NCBI GenBank assembly: GCA_023313575.1
Contig: JAJTTP010000022.1
Location: forward strand, 186,001-250,000
Direction: 5' to 3'
Length of the DNA stretch: 64,000 bases
Origin: Eutypella sp. D-1
Taxonomy: Eukaryota; Ascomycota; Sordariomycetes; Xylariales; Diatrypaceae
The notes beneath the pieces were generated by a model. The model had not been told where the DNA came from, did no database searches, and saw nothing but the letters and a program-made list of their open reading frames with translations. Made by a program: the position numbers and the translations under genes. How positions within the stretch are numbered: position 1 is the first letter of the stretch; every line of letters starts with the position of its first letter. Below are positions 24,376 through 36,032 of the stretch, one piece after another.

Positions 24376-25935
24376 GTGTAGCCAGCCTGGCTTCCCTTCT
24401 AATGGGCTTCCACGGGGCGGCTGCGCGTCACTGGTGTGGGGAAGATGCCTACGCCAGGGTAGTAGTATTAATTCATTATGATCGGATGAAGGATAAAAAG
24501 AAAGGGAAATCGTCGTAACATTACAGTATGACGCGGAAGGTTTAGTGGGGGAATTGGAACTGAAACTAAGGAGGCAATGACGGGCCGACGTTGATTTTTC
24601 GTGTATCATGGCGATGGTGTTGGGGCTGCGTGTGTGTGTGTGTGGCTCGTGGAATTGCAGTATCCGTTGCGTGCGTGCGTGCAGTGCAGCATTGTGCCCG
24701 TGGAATACAATACTGGATCTTTCAAAATTCTTTTTGGTTTCTCCTCGAGGCAGAAGTTGGGGGAGGAAGTCAGCCCGTTAGGGGTTAGGACACCACCTCT
24801 GTTGATGATAAGGAGAGACGCAAGATTCTGTCTTCCCCCCCTCCCTACCAAACCGAGTCGCAAGAGGTATACCAGAATACAACAAAAAATACAACATGCC
24901 CTGTCCTACCCTCTCCAGTTTCTAAACGACGATTCGCGAGGATATTTATTTATTTTGCTAAATGCCATGAGCAGATTCTATCTCATCTCGGCCGCATGGG
25001 AGGGGTCCCGGGATGTTTGTTTTGTTTGTTTTCTTTTTTCGGGGCGTTGGATGGGGGTTCCATGGACGGTTGGATGGATTCGATTCATGGTTGGAAGGAT
25101 AGGATAGGATAGGAGGAGATTCTATGCTTGCTAGGTATGGATGGATCGACGATGTCTATCTGATCTGGCCTTTTTTCTTTCTTTTTTCTCTCCCCTACCT
25201 CTCTGGGTTTGGGGTTAGGTCTTAGGGTATAATGAATGAAGAGTGAAAGTTGAAGTTTAAATTGATTCGTACTTTATCTGGGGTTTCAGTACTTGAATTG
25301 GGGGTAAGGGAAGGGAGGGGGGTTGGGGGGCAGAGAAGTATGGATAGAAGGGGCTAACTCCGGAAGGAAGTAATTGACGCTCTCGATATAGTTTGTTTGT
25401 TCAGTTCTACGCATATGCGCGCGGGAATCAAGACTATGGCAGCATAAGCTGAGTAAGTTAGTTTGTTGGTTTATCTGCCGCGCTGAACTCATCTATGTTA
25501 GGGGGTTTTAAGGACCATAAATTAATCAACTTTTTCTTCGATTCAAATGTTAGAATCATTTACGGAAAGCGATTGGCGATTTGTCGACCTCTCGTATTCC
25601 TCGGACCTTTTGTAGAGAGTTACAACAGCTCCTGGTGTCGTACACCGCCATGTCCCGAAGGTATTATCGGGTTGCATGATAGGTGTGTAAGCTCTACGTC
25701 ACAGCACAATCGCATCACGACACTATTGAGCCAATATATATTCACTATCACTCTTATTCGGTCTTGCCTCGATCAAGTAGAAGAATCAAGAAACAGATAA
25801 AGGTGTGAAGGGCAAGGGCACGTGCAGCATGGCACAGACTAAAAAGTATCTCAAATATGAGTTGAACACTTGGACGGCATGTCGATTATGCTCTGTGACT
25901 TTGAGAAGATTACCTTATTTCCCGGCGAGGCCGCA
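24376..25935. other. 3' flank of RNA14 and intergenic region
   Basis: About 1.6 kb between tail-to-tail genes. Contains a (GT)n run at about 24629-24644 and four GGATA units near 25098-25117. Open frames are short with repetitive translation. No gene supported. Confidence 0.6.
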
Positions 25936-26856
25936 TTACCTTACCCTTGATGCTTGTTCAGTACGTCTCAATGCATCGCCTATCAGATTTCTCGTCTCCT
26001 CACTCTCGCAAGTCTCCTGCGACGCCAATAGACCGCGCTGCCATCCCTTCCACATCTCGCGCGTCATCACCGTCCCGGGATCGTCATCGCCTCGCCGACC
26101 AAACACGCGCCCGTGTTTGATATTAGCCCAGAGCCTATCAGCTGCATACGTCAGCCAGAGACCGGCCACGCGCACCGCGGCGTCTGTAGGTGCCGGCTGG
26201 CCTTCTGAGCGCTGCTCGAAGGCTTCCTTGAATGCGCGCGTCGACCAGAAGGAGAAATCCATCTCCTCCACCACTGGGCTCTCGTAGTTGACCTCCGCGG
26301 CCCCGCTGAGCTGGGCCAAGAGGGCGATGAAGTTTTCGTACTCGCGCGCCTCCTCGGGGGGGATGCTGGGGTCGAGAACATCTATACGATGAAATGGGTT
26401 AATATGAAGGTCCGCAGTTTGGACAGGATAGTAATACGAACCAACGGAATTCCACTCATCAGCGGCGACGTAGCCGAGAGCTGGGAGTTGCGTCCACACC
26501 AAGTAGCCCTCATGCTTCAGCTGTTCTCCCGTCGCGGGATCAGCGAGGACATGCTTCTGCAAGCGCGCGACGCATTCGACGAGCTTGCCCTGGCGCTCGG
26601 GCGGCGTGCGCTTTGCGATCTCGATGAGCGAAAGGAAAGTATGATAGGGGTGATCGCCGAGAGCGGCGGGCTTGTCCCTAGCTGGTGCGGCGGGAGCCAG
26701 GCTGAGGAGTTGCTGGACGGCGTCGTCGACGGAGGAGTCGGGATCCTCAACGAGCGCGTTGAGGATCCTCCACTCGGGGTATTCGCCGAGTTGCCCGGGA
26801 TAGTTCTCCCGAGCGCGTTGCTTGGCCTGCCGCGCCTTTTCGGTGCTTAATACCAT
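25936..26856 (-). CDS. DUF3632-like fungal protein of unknown function
   Basis: An uninterrupted frame of 306 codons begins at the ATG at 26856. The protein is helical, with features I associate with the fungal DUF3632 family: HPYHTFLSLIEIAKRTPPERQGKLVECVARLQ in the middle, then Trp-rich FSFWSTRAFKEAF and VAGLWLTYAADRLWANIKHGR, and a C-terminal MWKGWQRGLLASQET...ETRNLIGDALRRTEQ. No signal peptide or membrane segment. A 60-nt stretch (26380-26439) has GTTCGT at its 5' end, a TTAAC branch-like motif and TATAG at its 3' end. It is a multiple of three without a stop, so the gene may be two exons of 286 residues (EWNSV joined to DVLDPS). The spliced form reads more naturally. Function unknown; the family call is from memory of its pattern. 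Confidence 0.7.
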   Translation of the reverse strand: MVLSTEKARQAKQRARENYPGQLGEYPEWRILNALVEDPDSSVDDAVQQLLSLAPAAPARDKPAALGDHPYHTFLSLIEIAKRTPPERQGKLVECVARLQKHVLADPATGEQLKHEGYLVWTQLPALGYVAADEWNSVGSYYYPVQTADLHINPFHRIDVLDPSIPPEEAREYENFIALLAQLSGAAEVNYESPVVEEMDFSFWSTRAFKEAFEQRSEGQPAPTDAAVRVAGLWLTYAADRLWANIKHGRVFGRRGDDDPGTVMTREMWKGWQRGLLASQETCESEETRNLIGDALRRTEQASRVR

Positions 26857-27722
26857 GATGATGTTTCGTCGCGCTGATGGTTTTGAGGGCTTTATTAAAC
26901 GTTGATGATGTATGGATGGATGAATGACATTCGGTGGGGAAAGAACTTGGGTTGTTATGGAAAGTACAATTATAACCTCTTAGACTGTAAGGAAAACGGA
27001 GTGGTTACCAAAATATCAACTTCTGCTTCTTGTCGCACAGTTTACGTCATTTCGTCGTGTGGTTTTTGCCGATCGGCCGAGTTCCGAGGAGATACGGGTC
27101 GTAGGTTATAAAAGGTGCGCTCAGCCCTTCTTGAGTAAGCCTCATAATATATGCACATTTTGGATACACTGTTTCATTCAATTAGTCATCTCGAGAATGC
27201 AAAGCCTTCGAGTGGTTCAATGGAATACTTGCATAGAGCTGAATTTTGATGTATACCGCTGACTGATGCACAGAGCTGACTTCGATGTTACCCGTGGAGA
27301 TCCATTTGTGACCAAGCCAGCCAGCCACGCAACGGCAATCGGTATTCAAAGACGGCGAACCTTGAGGAATGTAGGGTCTCTCTACATGAGACTTGGCTGA
27401 CATGATCAACTATAAAGCATAATATGGGAATGATCGTCTGATATCCACGTAATCGTCCTGGAAGGGCAATTTAATAGTCCCCGAGGGATCAATGAGGCAG
27501 CCAGGTAGTTCCGCGGATCTGCCAAATTCCTCAATCACGTCTATGCTTTGGGCTTCGCGGAGGCCGATTTGATTATGGAGGTTGGATGCTTATAAGAAGC
27601 CCTCAATGTCTCCGCCCTGGATCCTTCCTGCACATCGTTCAAATCCTCCATATCCAAACCCATCAAACCTGTACTTACTCTTCTACTGTAAACTCAATAC
27701 ACAACGTACTTGAATTTTCAAG
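26857..27722. other. divergent intergenic region
   Basis: AT-rich spacer between the DUF3632-like gene and the secreted RNase-fold gene. It holds promoters for both and nothing else recognisable. Confidence 0.6.
27591..27596 (+). promoter_or_regulatory. TATA-like box of the secreted RNase-fold gene
   Basis: TATAAG lies 132 bases upstream of the start codon, followed by a C-rich and CT-rich leader with CAAATCC and CATCAAACC motifs, a normal layout for small secreted-protein genes. Inferred only. Confidence 0.4.
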
Positions 27723-28175
27723 ATGATGTTCAACCTGAAGGCTGCTTTCCTCCTCGGCCTTGCGGCTGTCTCGGTCGCCTCGCCAGCTCCCTCCTCTGAT
27801 CTTGTGGTCAGAGCTAAAGTGCCTGACTCCCTCACCTGTGATGGAAAGACGTGGAGCAAGGCACAAATCAACGCTTCCAAAAGCCAAGCTAAAAAGCTTG
27901 AGAACGATGGATACGCCTACCCGAAAATATTCATCAATACCCTCTTTAACGTCCAAGGTCAACTATGGGAGTTCCCCTTGACCGATCCCGTCTGGAAAAG
28001 TCAGTAACCCGGTGTCCCGTATTCCCCATTCAACCAATTAACTAATTGCTTACATCATTCAAATATAGATGCTGTTGACCCTGGTACCTTCCGCGTTATC
28101 ATGAAAGACGACTACACTTACGTTGGCGTCACCAACAAGAATCCCGGCACCGGCAACGTTGTTCACAAGTGCTAG
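27723..28175 (+). CDS. small secreted RNase T1/F1-fold protein lacking both catalytic histidines
   Basis: Two exons, 27723-27999 and 28069-28175, give 127 residues. A signal peptide ends near Ser20, followed by a short pro-like LVVRA segment, leaving about 100 residues, the size of mature RNase T1. The layout follows the microbial guanyl-specific RNase family: Cys39 near the start, an AQINASK-type helix, YPKIFIN, LWEFPL, FRVIM, VGVTNKN, and the final GxGN..C with Cys127, probably paired with Cys39. Aligning by eye with RNase T1 (Tyr38, His40, Glu58, Arg77, His92), the equivalents are Tyr66, Lys68, Glu83, Arg101 and Lys116. Both catalytic histidines are therefore replaced by Lys while the Glu and Arg remain. 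Normal RNA cleavage is unlikely. Secreted RNase-fold proteins without activity are known as RALPH effectors in powdery mildews; a similar host-RNA-binding role here is only an inference. Confidence 0.85.
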
Positions 28176-28652
28176 ATTAGGAAATCCAGCATCGTTTAGC
28201 CGACGCTATGGAAACGAACGTGAGATCTTCTTACGGTTTGACCGGTAGCCATTTGTTGGGCTTGGACATCCTGTGTTTTTCTTTCCGTCGTTCGTTACGA
28301 ATAGCTGTAGCTATGGACGGTTATGATACTACGGTTTCTATCGAAACTGCTCGGGTTGATGGGTGGATAGGACACTCTTTTTGAATAAAATGCATTGTTA
28401 TAACTCTCTACTGAGAACTAGACCTGTGTAAATACGTCAGCAGTCCACCGGATACACTGTAAAAATGATACGCTTCTAGTCCTCACGTGCTAATAGGATG
28501 AGGACACTAACAGCCGCCTTCCCACTTTTAACCCAGTCGCCAACATCTTCAGTAGAATGGCAAGTCAACATAAGAGACATCACCTTTACCAACGCCTTCT
28601 ACTCACTTTGAACCATGCTATCCGAACCACAACCCTGTAAAGGGCTAATAAG
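28176..28652. other. spacer after the RNase-fold gene
   Basis: 3' UTR-like AT-rich sequence (AATAAAA at about 28384) followed by the upstream flank of the decayed secreted-protein gene. No other gene. Confidence 0.55.
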
Positions 28653-29202
28653 GTTTTATTCGCCAGTTTCATCGTTATCGCCACTATCGCTCTCTTAGGC
28701 GCCGGTATAGTTGCCGCGGACAGCTACAACAGCAGCGACATCTACCGTGGCTAAGATCTGCTGAAGAAAGGTAAACAGAACACTCGCATGTCCCTTTAGC
28801 TGTGGAAACACACTACACCGGGGACTTCCACGGAGACGGCCTGCTAACGTACCCAGCAGGAGACTACATCAAGAAAACTACCACAGACCTGCGAGCCAAC
28901 GATGTGGGTGACTCTGACTACAACACAGACCAGTCCAGCTGCCTGTGCCTCGAACACGGCGACACCTCGTTTAAGGAGCTGTGTCCCGCCGGCTGCCAGG
29001 GAGGTGATTCCAACGATGACTACTGCATTGACTCGGGTAGCTCCAGGAAGCTGGTGCAGAGGCTGCCAGGTACCTTAAATTAACCAACTGCGAAGGCTGG
29101 TTTCTCTCACCATATGACGACCCGGAAATCAATATTGACACCGGGGGAGCAAATGATGTCTGTATGATATCGGTTTATATAGTCGAAAAGCAAATGACAT
29201 GA
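28653..29202 (+). pseudogene. decayed small secreted Cys-rich protein gene
   Basis: A signal-peptide-like frame starts near 28653 (FIVIATIALLGAGIVAADS) but has no ATG in frame. It then hits TAA at 28754-28756 (after SSDIYRG). After a plausible short intron (GTAAAC from 28771 to the TTTAG ending about 28799), a 93-codon open stretch carries a regular Cys pattern (SSCLCLEH, LCPAGCQGG, DDYCIDSG). Near 29045 the coding character switches to another frame, which continues with NCEGWFLSPYDD and DVCMIS to a stop at 29200-29202. Missing start, an internal stop and a frameshift together indicate a pseudogene. The TAA fits a CAA-to-TAA (CpA to TpA) change. I do not recognise the family. It lies 480 bases after the RNase-fold gene in the same direction. 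Confidence 0.5.
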
Positions 29203-32200
29203 TTCGCCGTTTCTAGGCGAGCGAGATCTTGATAACGCCGAACCTTTTTTTCTTAGGTGTGAGCGTTTGAGCGCTTTGGCTGTATTGTCAAGACCATAAG
29301 CTCATTGGCTGGAAGTTGTGAAGATTGTCAGATGCCAACGGAGCCGTTTGGGCCACCTATTTGTATGGTAGTTTTGTCCCAAAGGACACTCTCTTCCAAC
29401 TTAGTAATTCAAAGAACTTTAGAGCCACAAGTTACCTGATTCACGTACGATTCTTCACATAAGCTTTTCATATGCCCCACTCCCATTCACCCTTAATCTA
29501 TCTTCGTCCCTCTGACAATTCTGGACATATCGTATCGCTTGATGTCCAAGATGTAAAAGCGACATGTTCTTCGAGAGATGTGAATGAAGTCCGAGCCAGC
29601 AACCCTCCGATGTCGTGGTGGGTAAATCGAGGGGCACTTATTTAGTTCGGATGCTAGCACCTCCACTTAATCAAGGGGAGGGAAAAGGGGTACGGTCTTG
29701 GCGGTGGCTTGATGGGGCTTGGTAAGGCTGAGCAGAGGAGCTGGCTCCAGAATATATCGAGTCTAGTTGTAGGGGCGTCAGAACAAAACAACACGATTGA
29801 TTATCTATTTCCTACAAAGGGACCCAGTTAATGTGAATCAGAGAGGGGAGAATATATGTCTAGTCCTGGTCACGTATCCCTCATATCCCATGCTACAGCC
29901 TCCGATGCTGTCCAGAGACTCGTCTTTTATCACCCGGGATGCCTGCCAGGTTATGCCACAGCATGGCATGTAAACCATGGTTTTCTGCTTATAGCCATGT
30001 ATCAACCGCTGTATGAATATGAATCACGCCCAAGTGTAATTCCAGACCTGAAGCCTTAGTTGTATCCATATGCTTACATCCACAACCATATGAACAATGG
30101 ACAATCGGATGAAAGGAGGCACCTAGCTACTTCTCCATGTTACACACGAGTAATGCCTAGGAGCTGTTCTAAGTAGCTGCCTACCTACCTATCGGAGATA
30201 TAAAGATATCAGCATCGGATCAGGGATATAGTTGCTGTCTTGTTCCTTCCTGCTACCTACCTCATCTACCTAAGCATTACCTATGATGACTAAGGTTCCG
30301 TGGGTAATTCCTGATAATTTAATTAGATGTAATTTCCAAGGTTCCTCATACCTCTTCTGACATCTCAGGTGTAGTTCGTCGCATGAAGCTTTACCTACAT
30401 AGGGTACACAGTGTATAAAGTGGATGAAGCTATTTACCTACCTAGGTAGATAGGTAGGTACGACCCATCCTATAGCGGGTATGTCTAAGTGGTTTTATAT
30501 CTGCCACTTACTTATATTCCAAGGCTGCTTCATCACTTCCAAGCTTTCTAGGTTCATTCAACATTCCACCACCTGCATAGTCTGTCAACCTGGACGATCT
30601 GAGGATTACATGATACCTAAGGCACCGGCACTATGCTAGATGCCTCAGTAAGTTGGGTATTAAGTAATCTTCATCTGCCTAGCTACCTAAGTACATACCT
30701 GAGGTAGGTAACCTTGGAACACACCTTCCGTAACCACGTTAACCATATTCCAACATCCATTACTTCTACTACATCTATCACACCTGCCACTACCACATCC
30801 ATCGTAATTACTTCCACTCCCACTCCCACCACTTCCACCCACCTGCCAACATCTTTCATCCCCAACTCATCTAACAAACCTCCGTATTAAGACACCTGAG
30901 TGCACTTCTCGGAATTGGAATACAGCAAGAATAGTTCGCCTACAGTGGCTTACGGTAAGTTTGAACTTCGCAAGTATCGCGGATAGATGCCTAGGCAGAT
31001 ACTCATCTCTTCGTCTCTTCCTTCCTTCTAGATTAGCCTATTTCCTCATCCACCTATACACACTCAATCCTTCCCACTCCCGAGGTCATATCTACCGCGT
31101 CAGATTCAAGGTCGGGCTGACTCTCACTACTACTTCACCTGCAATTACCCCCATCAACTTGAGATCGCGCTAGCAGCAATACCAACGATCAACCTATGTA
31201 TGTACAAGATCTCAAATATTGACTTGCTTGAGATTTCTTCGTCTGATCTTACACATAATGGTGACTTTCATCATTCAACGCCATTGATCTCCTATGCCCC
31301 GCGTCACAATTTCAACCACCCCTCCATGCCTGGTACCCGCCCGCAGACCATTCATCATCATAAAATCAACCTAGCTCCGTTAGCAAACTCCGGCTAGGTC
31401 GAGTTCTGGTTGTACTTACATGGTAGAAGCAACTAACACATGGACCAGAGGTGATCAGGTACACTTCATGAGCATTCGCCGTCACGGGTTAGTTTGACTG
31501 CCTCCATCCCCTCCATCTCCTCTATACCCCCATTTAGCAGGAAGGTGCTTTGGACTCCAAGTATAGCCTACACTACCATCTTTCCCGTCTTTATCTACCC
31601 TACCAACAACCAACCCCCACCGTGTTTTCAAATTTAGCAGACACTTAACCAGAACCTTATCACACACCTGCAATACAGATTCTACATCAACCAACACCCT
31701 TTACTCCATTCCATCTTTCGCCCTTCCACTCCTTCTATTCCCACGATCCAGCATGACCGGTATTCGTTAGTCAAGAGTTGATCTAACTGTCATCAGTGAC
31801 CCTAGAAACCGTTTCATTTCTCTCGCTCACTACTCCACTACTATCATTGCCAATTTCATCATTTGCCTCCAAGCAAGAGATCGTAGCAGTTATTCCTCAG
31901 GTAGGTGGAACGCTCGGCTTGTATCTACACTTTTATTTCCTCACCCAACATCCAGATCTCTCTCTTTCACCTTTACATCAACCTCTCCATTCCCGACTAC
32001 TTGAGTTGCGTATAACTAAATACCTAGCAACAAGAATATCCCAGGCAAGGACCGCACCTGGTATTAACATAGCTGTGTTCAATGTAAGTCAATATCAACC
32101 CAACCTAGCCTTTCATTTTCCCCATCTGCGTTTTCCATCCTGCCATAATCCAAGATTATCCTCCATTTGATAAATCATCAAAAGCGCCACCGAAATCGGC

Positions 32201-32889
32201 CTCGTCATCCTTCTGTTGCGTGTACCTGCCACTGGTGAATCCAATTCTATCCGGTCGTAACTTCCATCTGGTATGGTTATCATACATCATACACCTGTTT
32301 TACACAATTGCCAATATCATCTCCATCTCCATTTCAGACCCTGCATCATCAGCCCAATCACCAGCTGAAAAGTCCAAGCCATTCAGTGACATACCCAGCA
32401 CAAAGTAATTACAACATATTATCTGGAACAGATTTTACAACTTGCTGACGATCAGGTGGAGTACAGACTACCCGATACCTTTGTGTTCCGCAACTATCAC
32501 TGTCATCCCTCTCAGCTATTCCTCCTTGACTACGACCATCCCGGCCAAAACTCATACCCTCCAGGCCTGAGTGAGTAACTTAACATTCGATATTTCAAGA
32601 TTCACATACAGCCTAGCTTTATTCACATTTAGGTTTTCTCCATCTACGTCCCCAGTTTCACTACATATGCCATTCGAATCAATCGCTCCGTAACATCTCC
32701 CTCTACAATAACATTTTCTTCATATCACAAAGTACCTTGCAAGGGCCTCACAAGTCCTCATGCCTTCGGCGGTTCAAGCCTCTTTCATACCAAGCTCTTG
32801 TCTCCGGATACCCCAGTCAGGGGTTGCATGAACAACATCCTGGCGTTCCAGTACTAGAACTGACCAGTTTCTATAGCGTCATTGACGAG
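29203..32889. other. 3.7 kb gene-free region upstream of Argonaute
   Basis: No convincing gene. The left third is AT-rich spacer. 30.1-30.8 kb is crowded with CCTACCTA/TAGGTAGG units. From about 30.9 kb onward the plus strand is pyrimidine-rich with many short open frames and possible splice signals, like a long, perhaps intron-containing 5' leader of the Argonaute gene. Many upstream ATGs occur in it. Confidence 0.5.
30170..30720. repeat. cluster of CCTACCTA / TAGGTAGG units
   Basis: Repeated CTACCTAC and GGTAGGTA units occur in both orientations, at least at about 30178-30191, 30251-30262, 30432-30460 and 30676-30712. The block at 30434-30460 is nearly palindromic (TACCTACCTAGG, then GATAGGTAGGTA). 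It lies 2.2-2.7 kb upstream of the Argonaute start. Confidence 0.7.
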
Positions 32890-35800
32890 ATGTCATCCCA
32901 TGCCGGGTCTCAATCCCCGCGGGGATCGGGCTCGGGATCGCGACGAGGTTCGCAAGCGGGATCCCGACCTGGATCGGAGGCTGGAGGATCGCCCCGGAAG
33001 TCGAATCCTTTCGGTTCCGGTCTTGGCTTTGATCCTGCACGTGATCCTAATAAACGTGAGATGACCGAGGCCGAAATTATCGGTAAAAAAGTCGATTTGC
33101 CCCCGGACGCTTATCATACTGTGAGTATACCCATCCATTTATTCACCCTGTCGTGTATCAGCCGTGATGTTTTACCCAATGCTCATCATGAACAGGGAAA
33201 GGAGGTGACCAGATTCGTCCCTCGGCCGGGCCACAACACAGATGGCAAGCCCATCAAAGTTCAATTGAACATCTTCCAGGTGAACCGAATCCCGCGCGGC
33301 GATATCTTCCAATACGATGTGAGTTTGACCCCATCATAATGTCGCGCAGTGTACTCACCAAACTAGGTCTCCGTGTCTCCCAATGACAGAGGCTCCAGGG
33401 CGCTAGTCAAGAAGGTTTGGAACTCGAAGCGGGTACAAAGTGTCCTTGCCAAGGTCGGAGGAAAATGGCTATGTGACGGAAACAAGCTTGCATGGTGAGT
33501 CCCTTACCTTGTGATATGTTAATCATGGACTTACACGTTAGAAACAGGTCTTCACAGAAGCTCCCCAAGGGAGAAGAGCGAATCAATGTTGACCTAGATG
33601 CCGAGGCTGGAAAGACTGGGGCCCCTGGTCGCCAGAGCATGTACTACTGCGTGATCAGGCAGACGAAGACGCTTCATATGGAATATCTCGGAGCATATCT
33701 TCAGCGCAAGGTGTCCTGGGACTCAACGGTCTTGGAATGCATGAATTTCCTGGATCACGTCATGCGACAGAACCCCTCCGAGCAGCTGATCTCTATAAAG
33801 AGGAACTTCTACGCTCCTAATGCCAATCGAATCCCACTCGAGAACTACCTTGAAGTCATCAAAGGCACATACGCTGCCTTCAGATTGGGTGATTCTATCC
33901 TTCGAGGCGGTACTGGATTGTCGGTAAACGTCGATATTACCAACACTACCTTCTGGCAGGGCCGTCCTTTGGCCGAGGTAGCCCTTCGTATGACCCAATC
34001 CTTCAAGCCAGAGTGGAGGACCATAAACATGGGCCGGCTGCAGGAGGAATGTAGGCCTCAGATGATCAAAAAGCCTAATGGCTCGACCGATTACGCCCCT
34101 TCAGACGCATTCAAAGTCCTCCGCCGCCTATCTAAGATCAAGTTTCTCGTGAACCATCGAGGGAAGATGGGCGATCCCAAGATGTACACAGGCAAAAGTC
34201 TGGTCTGGAATGTCGCAAAGTATGGACCTCAGGGCGCCAATGCAAAGACGATCACCTTCACCCAGAAGAATCGGGAGACTGACCAAAGCAAGGAGATCTC
34301 CATCTACGATTATTTCTACGAACAGTATAAGCTTCGCCTACAGTTCCCTCATCTACCTGTCCTGGAGACCTCGAAGGGCTCGTTCTTCCCCTTAGAAGTC
34401 TGTAACATCGCCAGTTATCAACGCTACCAGTTCAAACTAGACCCGCAACAGACTGCCGCCATGATCAAGATCGCCGTGACCCGCCCCGACAAAAGGAAGG
34501 CGGACATTATGAACGGCGTTCGCGACCTCAACTGGCAAAACGATCCCTACCTTAGGGCCTTTGATGTTCCTGTAAGCAGCGACATGGTTGTGACCAATGC
34601 ACGACTGTTACAGAACCCGGAAATTACCTATGCCAACAAGAAGGAGAACCCTGGTATGTCAGGTCGCTGGGATCTGCGAGGAAAGAAGTTCTGGGAAGCC
34701 AATCAAAAGCCACTCGTATCGTGGGGCATGGTCGCTATCGGCAATTCTTGCGACAAACAGCAATTGGAAGCCTTTTCAACCAATTTCTGCAATATCTACC
34801 GAGGACATGGTGGTAAAGTTGAGAGACCACCTGTGATCTTGAACGTCTCGAACCAAATGGACTATGGAACGATGACGGAAAACGCCTATAATACCATCAG
34901 CAGTAGGAACAAAGCCCACGCCCAAATGGTGTTCTTCGTGCTTGAAAACAAGAACCAGCTTGTTTATGAGCGTATCAAGAAGAACATGGATTGCAGATGG
35001 TGCGTGGTATCGCAATGTCTCCAAGGATTGCACGTTAAAAAGAACCAAGGTCAATACTGCAGCAATGTCGCAATGAAGGTTAACGCGAAGCTTGGTGGTG
35101 TCACATGCAAAATCGCCGGTCCAACAAATAACCCAGCATCGCCGCCATTCTTTAAGTGCCCAACCATGATCATTGGGCTCGACGTAACTCACGGCGCACC
35201 AGGTAGCGGCCAGCCGTCCATGGCAGCTATGACCATTTCGATGGATAAAAACGCAACCCGCTATGCTGGCTCCTGCGAGGCCAACGGTTGGCGTGCCGAG
35301 ATCGTCGGCGAGTCAAAGATGAACGCACTACTTACGCGCCTACTCGGACACTGGGTTTCTACCCATGGAACGCCCCCTAAACACGTCTATTTCTTTAGAG
35401 ATGGTGTGTCAGAGGGTGAGTTCCAAGACATCATCGATGAAGAACTCAAAGCCCTCAAGCGCTGCTTCCGCGAAAAGAACTACCCGGTGCCTAAATTCAC
35501 TGTCATCGTCGCCACCAAGCGACACCACATTCGGTTCTTCCCGAAGCCTGGAGACCGAGGTTCTGCAGATCGCAACGCAAACCCGCTGCCCGGCACTTTG
35601 GTGGAGCAAGACGCCACCCATCCCTTCCACTGGGATTTCTACCTCTGTTCCCACGTGGCCATTCAAGGGACTGCCAGACCGGTTCACTACAATGTGATCT
35701 GTGACGAGTTTGGGGTCGACGCAAACCTGCTGCAGAAAATGATCTACCAGCAGTGCTACCAATATTGCCGCTCAACAACCCCAGTGTCCATTCATCCTGC

Positions 35801-36032
35801 AATCTACTACTCTCACCTGGCGTCCCAGAGAGCACGGTCCCATGAGAACATAGCCTCATCCCAAAAGGAGATGACGCCCGTGGGTAAGGCTGGCTTCCCT
35901 ATTGGCAAGGGCGGCTCGGAGGTCTATTCGGGAGATCAGCGGGCAGAACCTCCACCCCTGCTGCCTATGTCGAACAAAACTGCTTTCCAGGAGAACGTAA
36001 AGCATATCAATACCACCATGTGGTATGTCTAG
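32890..36032 (+). CDS. Argonaute protein (QDE-2-like) with intact slicer tetrad
   Basis: Four exons: 32890-33120, 33196-33318, 33367-33494, 33548-36032, giving 988 residues. It binds small RNAs and directs quelling-type or DNA-damage-type silencing and antiviral defence. Residues 1-60 are disordered and rich in Gly, Ser and Arg (GSGSGSRRGSQAGSRPGSEAG). Then come the N domain (FVPRPGHNTDGKPIKVQLN), DUF1785/linker (FWQGRPLAEVALRM), PAZ (KFLVNHRGKMGDPKMYTGKS, FPHLPVLETSKGSFFPLEVC), MID (RWCVVSQCLQ, YCSNVAMKVNAKLGG) and PIWI. The slicer tetrad reads Asp706 (GLDVTHG), Glu745 (RAEIVGE), Asp779 (RDGVSEG) and His917 (YYSHLASQRAR), spaced as in human AGO2, so cleavage activity is expected. The C-terminus MWYV is the usual hydrophobic end. 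The start is the first ATG in frame before a non-Met upstream extension; a further 5' exon is possible. Confidence 0.95.

Noticed and set aside
25936..26856. Plus-strand frames of 160 and 153 codons opposite the DUF3632-like gene
   Set aside because: Shadows of the minus-strand gene; no motif in their translations.
32737..32889. Upstream extension of the Argonaute frame by about 50 codons
   Set aside because: It contains no ATG before 32890 and has no resemblance to Argonaute N-termini.
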